The position numbers and the translations under genes are program-made. Source: a virus. From it: a DNA stretch of 31,388 bases. The stretch spans positions 1-31,388 of IMG/VR virus record IMGVR_UViG_3300047557_004250. One strand, 5' to 3'. Below the pieces are notes generated by a model. The model was given only the letters and a program-made list of their open reading frames with translations, was not told the DNA's origin and made no database searches. This document shows positions 5,409-10,329 of this stretch, piece after piece (the stretch's first letter is position 1; each line of letters opens with the position of its first letter).

Positions 5409-6368
5409 ATGGCTCATCTAGTCGAAACAATGGCATACGCAGGCGCAACCCCATGGCATGGTCTTGGTAAGCCTGTTCCTTCTGACCTTTCACCACAACA
5501 AATGCTCGAGGCAGCTGGTCTTGACTGGCAAGTTCAGAAGATTCCTACGTTTGCCAACGTGTTTGATAAGCAAGTCTACACTGGTAAGGATGCTCTTGTG
5601 CGCTCAACTGATGGTAAAATCCTTGATGTTGTATCGCAAGACTGGAATCCTATGCAAAATCACGAAGCATTTGAGTTCTTCAACGACTTCGTATGCTCTG
5701 GTGACATGGAAATGCACACAGCTGGTTCATTGAAAAATGGTCAGATCGTGTGGGCACTGGCTAAGATCAAGGAGAGCTTTGATGTATTCAACGGTGACAC
5801 TGTGGAGTCATATCTACTTTTCACTCTACCTCACAAGTTTGGTCAGTCTATTGACGTTCGTTTCACTCCGATACGCGTGGTCTGCAACAATACTCTTACG
5901 CTGTCACTCAATACTAAATCAGATAATATGGTGAAAGTATCCCATCGCCGTGTATTTGATGGTGACCAAGTGAAGCAGACGTTGGGTATCGCTTCTGACA
6001 AGCTCGCTAAGTACAAAGAGATGGCTAAGTTCTTGGGCAGCAAGAAGTACAAGGAAGAGACTGTGAAAGAATACTTCAGCCGTATCTTCCCTGTCAATGC
6101 TTATGGTCGTTCTAAGAATGAAGAGACCAAAGTTAAGAAAGAACTATCCAAGTCTGCAGAACTGGCTTTGGAAGCTCTCTATGAGCAGCCAGGTGCCAAG
6201 TTTGCTGAGGGATCTTGGTGGCAAGCATTCAATGCTGTTACGTTCTTGACTGACCACATTATTGGTCGTACACAAGAAGGTCGTCTGACATCGGCTTGGT
6301 ATGGTCCTAACAAGGCTTTGAAGGTGAAGGCACTTGAGACCGCTGTCGAGATGGCGGAGGTAGCATGA
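5409..6368 (+). CDS. DUF932 phage/plasmid-like protein
   Basis: The 319-residue product opens with ETMAYAGATPWHGLGKPVP and contains a VSQDWNPMQN segment and VVCNNTLTLSL, which are typical of the DUF932 (TIGR03299) phage/plasmid-like family. The family's biochemical role is not established; genes of this kind are common in phages and plasmids. It starts at an ATG with TAAGGAG eight bases upstream, after a 64-bp AT-rich leader (5345-5408) in which no strong promoter stands out. The stop overlaps the next ATG (ATGA), so the entericidin-like gene may be co-translated. Confidence 0.8.
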   Translation: MAHLVETMAYAGATPWHGLGKPVPSDLSPQQMLEAAGLDWQVQKIPTFANVFDKQVYTGKDALVRSTDGKILDVVSQDWNPMQNHEAFEFFNDFVCSGDMEMHTAGSLKNGQIVWALAKIKESFDVFNGDTVESYLLFTLPHKFGQSIDVRFTPIRVVCNNTLTLSLNTKSDNMVKVSHRRVFDGDQVKQTLGIASDKLAKYKEMAKFLGSKKYKEETVKEYFSRIFPVNAYGRSKNEETKVKKELSKSAELALEALYEQPGAKFAEGSWWQAFNAVTFLTDHIIGRTQEGRLTSAWYGPNKALKVKALETAVEMAEVA

Positions 6369-6487
6369 AGAAATTAGCATCAGTAGTTCTGATGCTTTTG
6401 ATGACTGGATGCGGCACCCTTGGTGGTGCTGTATCTGGTGCAGGTAAAGATCTGTCAAAAGCAGGTGAATGGATTAGCAATAAATAA
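6365..6487 (+). CDS. Entericidin-like small lipoprotein, 40 aa
   Basis: The ATG overlaps the DUF932 stop (ATGA). A short basic N-terminus and hydrophobic stretch (MKKLASVVLMLLMTGC) end in a lipobox, LMTGC, so Cys16 should be lipidated after cleavage. The mature part is only 25 residues and has the Gly-rich spacing of entericidins (GAVSGAGKDLSKAGEWI). Entericidins are small envelope lipoproteins known in E. coli as a toxin-antidote pair (EcnB/EcnA); only one is seen here. A role in membrane stress or superinfection exclusion is speculation. Confidence 0.7.
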   Translation: MKKLASVVLMLLMTGCGTLGGAVSGAGKDLSKAGEWISNK

Positions 6488-6500
6488 TGTTTTTACCCAG

Positions 6501-6536
6501 TTGTATTTTAGTCATAACTTACTAGATACTGTCTAG
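6501..6536 (+). promoter_or_regulatory. Putative pqqA promoter with palindrome
   Basis: TTGTAT (6501-6506) and TAGATA (6523-6528) are 16 bases apart and could be a -35/-10 pair. The -10 sits inside a perfect inverted repeat, CTAGA (6522-6526), TACTG, TCTAG (6532-6536), which could be an operator or an RNA hairpin at the start of the transcript. The gap between the upstream stop (6487) and the pqqA start (6568) is large for this phage, which supports a separate transcript. Confidence 0.35.
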
Positions 6537-6567
6537 CCAATTGTGGCTTTTACAATAGGAGATAAAA

Positions 6568-6642
6568 ATGGAGTGGACTACACCAACAGCAAATGATATG
6601 CGTTTTGGTTTTGAAATCACAATGTATATCGCAAATCGTTAA
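6568..6642 (+). CDS. pqqA: PqqA, PQQ precursor peptide (24 aa)
   Basis: The 24-residue frame matches PqqA in length and sequence: it begins MEWTTP, has RFGFEITMY, and ends IANR. The Glu and Tyr that PqqE cross-links and that become the PQQ skeleton are present at positions 16 and 20 in the E-x3-Y motif. PqqA is the ribosomal peptide substrate of the PqqD/PqqE/PqqF/PqqC pathway for pyrroloquinoline quinone, cofactor of periplasmic alcohol and sugar dehydrogenases. No pqqB-F is seen in the window, so the peptide would feed host enzymes. A strong ribosome binding site (AGGAG, 6557-6561) lies six bases upstream, and a terminator follows at 6670. Too short for routine gene callers. Confidence 0.9.
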   Translation: MEWTTPTANDMRFGFEITMYIANR

Positions 6643-6643
6643 T

Positions 6644-6670
6644 CAACTATCGATCAACACTAGATAGTTG
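6644..6670 (+). other. Hairpin between pqqA stop and terminator
   Basis: CAACTATC (6644-6651) is the reverse complement of GATAGTTG (6663-6670), giving an 8-bp stem with an 11-base loop two bases after the pqqA stop. Its last base is shared with the terminator stem, so the two hairpins stack or compete. It may protect the 3' end of the short message. Confidence 0.5.
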
Positions 6671-6695
6671 AGCCCCTCACGGGGCTCATTTTTTT
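6670..6695 (+). terminator. Rho-independent terminator after pqqA
   Basis: GAGCCCC (6670-6676), loop TCAC, GGGGCTC (6681-6687), followed by ATTTTTTT. Seven perfect GC-rich base pairs and a T run make this a strong terminator. It separates the pqqA transcript from rubrerythrin, whose ribosome binding site (GGAG) follows the T run at once. Confidence 0.85.
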
Positions 6696-6704
6696 GGAGA
6701 TATT

Positions 6705-7139
6705 ATGAATTTAAAAGGCACTAAAACTGAGTTGAATCTCAAAGAGGCATTTGCTGGTGAATCACAAGCAAACCGTCGTTATCTATATTTCGCAAACATG
6801 GCTGACATCGAAGGATCTCCTGAAGTTGCTGCTGTGTTCCGTCATACAGCTGAAGGTGAGACTGGCCATGCTCATGGTCACATGGAATACCTTTTGAACG
6901 GTGCTGCTGGTGATCCTGCAACTGGTATGGAAGTTAAGAATGTTGCACAGGCACTGGAGTCAGCTATTGAAGGTGAAACACACGAGTATACTGATATGTA
7001 CCCTGGTATGGCGAAGACTGCTCGTGATGAAGGGTTTGATGAAATTGCTGACTGGTTTGAAACTCTTGCTAAAGCAGAGCGTAGCCATGCTGGTAAGTTC
7101 AAGAAAACTCTCGACGCTTATAACGCTGGAGTACAATGA
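6705..7139 (+). CDS. Rubrerythrin (ferritin-like diiron domain only)
   Basis: The 144-residue protein has the rubrerythrin four-helix diiron pattern: Glu19 ([10 protein letters not shown]), Glu52 with His55 (EGETGH), Glu91/Glu94 (EGETHEY) and Glu125 with His128 (KAERSH). The C-terminal rubredoxin-like domain of classical rubrerythrins is absent, so an outside electron donor is needed. Rubrerythrins reduce hydrogen peroxide in the cytoplasm. The gene has GGAG six to nine bases upstream, follows the pqqA terminator directly, and ends in an ATGA overlap with a small membrane gene. With the Bfd-like protein downstream it suggests a peroxide or iron-handling role during infection. Confidence 0.9.
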   Translation: MNLKGTKTELNLKEAFAGESQANRRYLYFANMADIEGSPEVAAVFRHTAEGETGHAHGHMEYLLNGAAGDPATGMEVKNVAQALESAIEGETHEYTDMYPGMAKTARDEGFDEIADWFETLAKAERSHAGKFKKTLDAYNAGVQ

Positions 7140-7276
7140 GTCTCTCACCAGAATCTAAAAACTCTGGAACGAACAAGACCTGGTTAGATCACTTCGAGCG
7201 TTGGTTTGATATTGCTCTTAGGTTTGGCTGGGTCTTGTTCATCTATGTGGTCGTGACAGGAAATTACATAAGATAA
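7136..7276 (+). CDS. Small membrane protein, 46 aa
   Basis: The ATG overlaps the rubrerythrin stop codon (ATGA), so the two are translationally coupled. The polar N-terminal 25 residues (including WLDHFERWFD) are followed by a single hydrophobic segment (IALRFGWVLFIYVVVTG) and NYIR. It may anchor or recruit the rubrerythrin to the membrane, but that is only suggested by the coupling. No family recognised. Confidence 0.5.
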   Translation: MSLSPESKNSGTNKTWLDHFERWFDIALRFGWVLFIYVVVTGNYIR

Positions 7277-7288
7277 CTAGGAGTTTTC

Positions 7289-7501
7289 ATGATTGTTTGT
7301 GTTTGCAGAAACATCAAAGAATCAGACTTCGATACGTCAGATGAACTATTGAGTAGACTCAATGATGTTGACATTTGCTGTGGACATTGTGTAGAGTATT
7401 GTGCGCAGCAAAAAAGAACACACTATTCATCTAGAAGTGGCACAGGCGACGACGAGACTAAGATACCGCTGGTCGGTTACGTAGGGGTGGATCCTACATA
7501 G
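7289..7501 (+). CDS. Bfd-like [2Fe-2S] protein with odd C-terminus
   Basis: The product opens MIVCVCRNI, the CxC start of bacterioferritin-associated ferredoxin, and has a CxxC (CGHC, Cys31/Cys34) about 24 residues later, the second half of the [2Fe-2S] binding site. Further Cys lie at 30 and 38. Bfd reduces ferric iron stored in bacterioferritin and so releases it. Only about the first 45 residues fit the family; the last 25 or so look like readthrough sequence leading into the tmRNA gene, whose acceptor RNA begins near the stop codon. The ATG has AGGAG eight bases upstream. It could pass electrons to the rubrerythrin, an inference from position. Confidence 0.65.
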   Translation: MIVCVCRNIKESDFDTSDELLSRLNDVDICCGHCVEYCAQQKRTHYSSRSGTGDDETKIPLVGYVGVDPT

Positions 7502-7575
7502 TGTGTTAGATATTGTTGTATGAAGCAAACCAAAAGGTGTTCTGGACGCGGGTTCGACTCCCGCCTGGTCCACCA
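7502..7575 (+). ncRNA. ssrA: tmRNA acceptor piece
   Basis: The T arm is GCGGG (7548-7552), a seven-base TTCGACT loop and CCCGC (7560-7564), preceded by GGAC as in E. coli tmRNA (GGACGCGGG). The 3' acceptor strand and CCA end at 7575. The 5' end of the mature piece is not visible; I place it just after the Bfd-like stop codon. Confidence 0.8.
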
Positions 7576-7663
7576 GAAGTGTTGTTTAGGGTGATATGTA
7601 AGAGTTTAACAAAGCTCTGAGGATTGGAATTCCCGACCTGTGAACAACAGGACACTTCTGATG

Positions 7664-7836
7664 GGCCAGACATGGTTTCGACAGGGCAAGGAGTAGGAGA
7701 GTGGACAACACGTCAGGCGATCGACGTAAATGAAGCAAAATAGTAAACGCAAATGACGAGCGTTACGCTCTAGCAGCTTAAATTGCTAGATGGGGTTTAG
7801 CCGGCTGTCCTTATTACCCAATCAGCCGGCACCGAT
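7664..7836 (+). ncRNA. ssrA: tmRNA coding piece
   Basis: The piece begins GGGCCAG and has the D-arm analogue GGTTTCGACAGGG. ACGTC (7710-7714) and GACGT (7723-7727) form a stem of pseudoknot 1. The conserved AATAGT precedes the tag frame, and TAGCA/TGCTA pair around the stop. After it lies an H-type pseudoknot: TGGG (7791-7794) with CCCA (7817-7820), interleaved with GCCGGCTG (7800-7807) and CAGCCGGC (7823-7830). The 3' end near 7836 is estimated. Confidence 0.85.
7749..7781 (+). other. tmRNA tag frame, ANDERYALAA
   Basis: The resume codon is GCA at 7749 and the stop is TAA at 7779-7781. The ten encoded residues end in ALAA, the signal for ClpXP-type proteolysis. Tags of this form are, from memory, typical of beta-proteobacteria, and differ from the E. 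coli tag at two positions. Confidence 0.92.
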
Positions 7837-7843
7837 TTCAAAT

Positions 7844-7851
7844 TATAAATA
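7844..7851 (+). promoter_or_regulatory. T4-type late promoter TATAAATA
   Basis: The octamer TATAAATA is an exact match to the T4 late promoter -10 recognised by gp55-directed polymerase with gp33 as coactivator. The phage encodes a gp33-like protein at 8496, so late promoters are expected. It lies between the tmRNA gene and the lysin at 7984, a typical late gene. Confidence 0.55.
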
Positions 7852-7983
7852 ACTTTATCTACAAGAGGGCCCACGGCTCAAAATATTATGTTTTTTTGAT
7901 AATTATTGCGTTTTGACTCTTAATCCGGATAACTGAAAGTTTCACCTCTATCCTTCATTTCATTAATCAAAGAGGAAGTTAAC

Positions 7984-8496
7984 ATGAAAAAGCTAGTGCT
8001 TATAACACTACTTGGTCTATGTTCACTGGTATTTGCAGCTAATGAGTTCTCAGAAGCAGATCACGACATAGTCCAAGAACAGCCAATCATAACAAAGTAC
8101 TCCGAGAAACAGATTGAGTGCCTTGCAAGAAATATGTATTTTGAAGCCAAATCAGAATCTGATAAGGGCGTCAGTGCGGTTGGTTTCGTAACAATGAACA
8201 GAGTTGCCGATGGTAACTTTCCAAGTACCATCTGTGAAGTAGTTCATCAAAAACTAGGCGAAGTATGCCAGTTTTCATGGGTCTGTATTCTCGGTAAGAA
8301 TCCGCATATCAGCGATCCACAAAGGTATCGTCAAATAAAAAATATGGCAAGGATCATTGCCGAGAACCACAAGCATATCAGAGATAAAGATCCATCTAAA
8401 GGTTCACTATTTTTCCATGCAACCTATATTCAGCCTAACTGGAATCTTAAGCGCAAGGTTAGAATTGGTATGCATGTATTCTACTCGAGGAAGTAA
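7984..8496 (+). CDS. SleB-type cell-wall hydrolase (endolysin), secreted
   Basis: The 170-residue protein starts with a signal peptide (MKKLVLITLLGLCSLVFAA, cleavage likely after VFA) and continues with the Hydrolase_2/SleB domain: IECLARNMYFEAKSES, where the Glu is the presumed catalytic residue, AVGFVTMNRV, EVCQFSWVC and a C-terminal LFFHATYIQPNW. The family cleaves peptidoglycan glycan strands. A signal peptide means export by the host Sec system. The leader has AGAGGAAG as ribosome binding site and a late promoter motif at 7844; a further weak promoter (TTGATA 7896-7901, CTTAAT 7919-7924) is possible. The stop overlaps the gp33-like start. Confidence 0.8.
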   Translation: MKKLVLITLLGLCSLVFAANEFSEADHDIVQEQPIITKYSEKQIECLARNMYFEAKSESDKGVSAVGFVTMNRVADGNFPSTICEVVHQKLGEVCQFSWVCILGKNPHISDPQRYRQIKNMARIIAENHKHIRDKDPSKGSLFFHATYIQPNWNLKRKVRIGMHVFYSRK

Positions 8497-8732
8497 TGAT
8501 TCAAGATATTAACTTTTTAAGTATTGTTGAATTTTCTAAAGAGATAGAAAAACTTGTCTCCGACAAGAAAATGGAGTATATTGATGCAGTTGTCTACTTC
8601 TGTGAAAAGAATGGTATTGACATAGAAACAGCTGCATCACTTATTAAAAGTAACTCCAAACTCAAAGCATCTATTCAGACAGAAGCTGAAAATCTCAATT
8701 ACTTACCGAAGACTAAACAACTGCCTATATGA
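8496..8732 (+). CDS. 33: Late transcription coactivator, gp33-like
   Basis: This 78-residue protein contains MEYIDAVVYFCEKNGIDIETAA and ends with AENLNYLPKTKQLPI, a layout I associate with the small gp33 homologues of T4-like phages of aquatic bacteria. gp33 links the gp45 sliding clamp to RNA polymerase to activate late promoters together with gp55. Position supports the call: gp33, gp59 and gp32 neighbour each other in T4 as well. It overlaps the lysin stop and the next start by a few bases, so the genes are coupled. Confidence 0.7.
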   Translation: MIQDINFLSIVEFSKEIEKLVSDKKMEYIDAVVYFCEKNGIDIETAASLIKSNSKLKASIQTEAENLNYLPKTKQLPI

Positions 8733-9319
8733 CAGACTATGACGCCTATAAATTGTATTGTGCTTTAAAACGGCATTTTCAATCAAAAGCGTACGACTTC
8801 TTTAAGTATAACGGTAAGCTGAAAGTATCGTACGCTGCTTTTGAAAAGCGTAACGACAAATACTTCTTTGCCAAGTTAGCCAAACATAAAGATCCAATTG
8901 GATTCTTAGCAGCTAACCTTTATCAGTCTGGTGATATGTGGATTGGTGAGCTAGTCAATGAGTCAGCAGCTGAATCAAACTACAGAGAGTGGTTAAAGAG
9001 AAAACAATCCCTCACGTACTACTTCAAACAAGACATAGAAGGTATAGATAATATTGTTGACGAGTATAAAGTGAGAGGTGGTCAGCATCCAAAGTTATTT
9101 CAGAGATATCTAGGTAAACAAATCAATTCTGAGACTCTCATCATAATTGATTTGTTGAATGGTGGTAACCTGTTCAAGTACTGGAACGATTCATTGGCTG
9201 ATCCAGTATGGCAAACTGAATACAATAAATTAATCAAACTTTCACCTTTTATCACCGTTGACTTAGATAAATATAAGAGTATAATGGATCAGGAATTATC
9301 CAAGTCCGTTACACATTAA
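8729..9319 (+). CDS. 59: Loader of replicative helicase, gp59
   Basis: The 196-residue, basic and aromatic-rich protein opens with TDYDAYKLYCALKRHFQSKAY and then YDFFKYNGK, typical of gp59, and its length is near the T4 protein. gp59 binds forked DNA and gp32 and loads the gp41 helicase onto lagging strands, coupling recombination to replication. It sits directly between gp33 and gp32 as in T4. Start ATG overlaps the gp33 stop (ATGA). Confidence 0.85.
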   Translation: MTDYDAYKLYCALKRHFQSKAYDFFKYNGKLKVSYAAFEKRNDKYFFAKLAKHKDPIGFLAANLYQSGDMWIGELVNESAAESNYREWLKRKQSLTYYFKQDIEGIDNIVDEYKVRGGQHPKLFQRYLGKQINSETLIIIDLLNGGNLFKYWNDSLADPVWQTEYNKLIKLSPFITVDLDKYKSIMDQELSKSVTH

Positions 9320-9342
9320 TTATGGTTAAGTGGATACGATAA

Positions 9343-9348
9343 TATAAT
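9343..9348 (+). promoter_or_regulatory. -10 element before gp32
   Basis: A perfect TATAAT lies 28 bases upstream of the gp32 start, in the only sizeable gap of this block. The region 17 bases further up (TTATGG, 9320-9325) is a poor -35, so a phage-modified or activator-dependent promoter is possible. Confidence 0.4.
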
Positions 9349-9375
9349 TTCATACGTTTATACAAGGAGCATACG

Positions 9376-10305
9376 ATGTCTTTCGCAAATCTCAAGAAGT
9401 CTTCCAAGTCCAGCCTGGACAAAATTACCCAGCAAGTTTCAAAACTAGCAAACCCTGAAGGTACCCCACGTGAAGCTGATAATCGCTTCTGGACACCTGG
9501 CGTAGATAAATCTGGCAACGGTTTTGCTGTTATTCGTTTCTTACCAGCACCAGATGGTGAGGATGTTCCGTTTGTTCGTATCTTCGAGCACGGCTTCCAA
9601 GGTCCAAGTGGTCAGTGGTATATTGAAAGATCTTTGACCACACTTGGTAGAGCTGACCCAGTATCAGAATACAACAGCCAGCTTTGGGCTACTGGTATCA
9701 AAGCCAATCAAGATCAAGTTCGTAAACAAAAACGTAAACTAACTTTCATTGCTAACATCTATGTGGTTAGCGATAAAGCACATCCTGAAAATGAAGGCAA
9801 AGTGTTCTTATTCAAGTTTGGTAAGAAGATCTTTGATAAGTTGAATGCTGCTATGAATCCTGAGTTTGAGGATGAGGAAGCAATCAATCCTTTCGATTTC
9901 TGGAAGGGTGCTAACTTCAAACTAAAGATTCGTACAGTTGAGAAGTATCGTAACTATGATGAGTCTCGTTTTGATTCCCCATCAGTGTTACTCGACGATG
10001 ATGGCGAACTAGAAAGAATCTGGAAGTCTGAGTACTCTCTACAAGAGATTATTGATGAAAAGCACTTCAAGAGCTATGAGGATCTAAAGCAAAAGCTATA
10101 TCGTGTCTTAGCTTTGGATGGTAGTAGTCCATCACCTGCTAAATCAGCAGCATCACTAGATCTCGGTGAGGATGAAGAAGAGTTTGAAACACCAAAACCT
10201 CAAAAGACAGCAAAGCCAGCATCTAAGAAGCAGGAATCTGCTCCATGGGATGAAAAGGAAGATGATGATTTTGCAAGATTCAAGGAAATGTTAGAGGACG
10301 ATTAA
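9376..10305 (+). CDS. 32: Single-stranded DNA-binding protein gp32
   Basis: The 309-residue protein has the gp32 three-part layout: a short basic N-terminus for cooperative binding (NLKKSSKSS), an OB-fold core (RFWTPGVDKSGNGFAVIRFLP, then PVSEYNSQLW), and an acidic C-terminal tail (EKEDDDFARFKEMLEDD) that in T4 contacts replication proteins. It coats ssDNA in replication, recombination and repair. The protein has no cysteine at all, so the structural zinc site of T4 gp32 (His and three Cys) cannot form; the stretch FEHGFQGPSGQWYIERSL takes its place. A good AAGGAG precedes the ATG, and a shared terminator follows. Confidence 0.93.
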   Translation: MSFANLKKSSKSSLDKITQQVSKLANPEGTPREADNRFWTPGVDKSGNGFAVIRFLPAPDGEDVPFVRIFEHGFQGPSGQWYIERSLTTLGRADPVSEYNSQLWATGIKANQDQVRKQKRKLTFIANIYVVSDKAHPENEGKVFLFKFGKKIFDKLNAAMNPEFEDEEAINPFDFWKGANFKLKIRTVEKYRNYDESRFDSPSVLLDDDGELERIWKSEYSLQEIIDEKHFKSYEDLKQKLYRVLALDGSSPSPAKSAASLDLGEDEEEFETPKPQKTAKPASKKQESAPWDEKEDDDFARFKEMLEDD

Positions 10306-10307
10306 GA

Positions 10308-10329
10308 AAGGGCCGAAAGGCCCTTTTTT
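10308..10329. terminator. Bidirectional terminator between gp32 and tape measure
   Basis: AAGGGCC (10308-10314), tetraloop GAAA, GGCCCTT (10319-10325) and a T run. On the minus strand the same stem is followed by fewer T's, so it works best for gp32 but can also end the convergent tail transcript. The T run overlaps the minus-strand stop codon (10328-10330). Confidence 0.8.

Larger units (their letters stand above)
7502..7836 (+). ncRNA. ssrA: Circularly permuted (two-piece) tmRNA gene
   Basis: The standard 3' end of tmRNA comes first and the standard 5' end comes second, the arrangement known for two-piece tmRNA in alpha-proteobacteria, some beta-proteobacteria and cyanobacteria. GGGCCAG (7664-7670) pairs with CTGGTCC (7565-7571) to form the acceptor stem, with the G3-U70 wobble that marks alanine acceptance; discriminator A and a genome-encoded CCA follow (7572-7575). 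The tag frame encodes ANDERYALAA (7749-7781). The spacer 7576-7663 folds back (GAAGTGT with ACACTTC at its ends) and would be cut out. tmRNA with SmpB frees stalled ribosomes and tags the product for proteolysis. The outer ends of the precursor are approximate. Confidence 0.92.

Noticed and set aside
7380-7575. Glutamine riboswitch before the tmRNA
   Set aside because: I recall such an element in front of a permuted tmRNA in a methylotroph phage and looked for its conserved core here, but saw no convincing match by eye.
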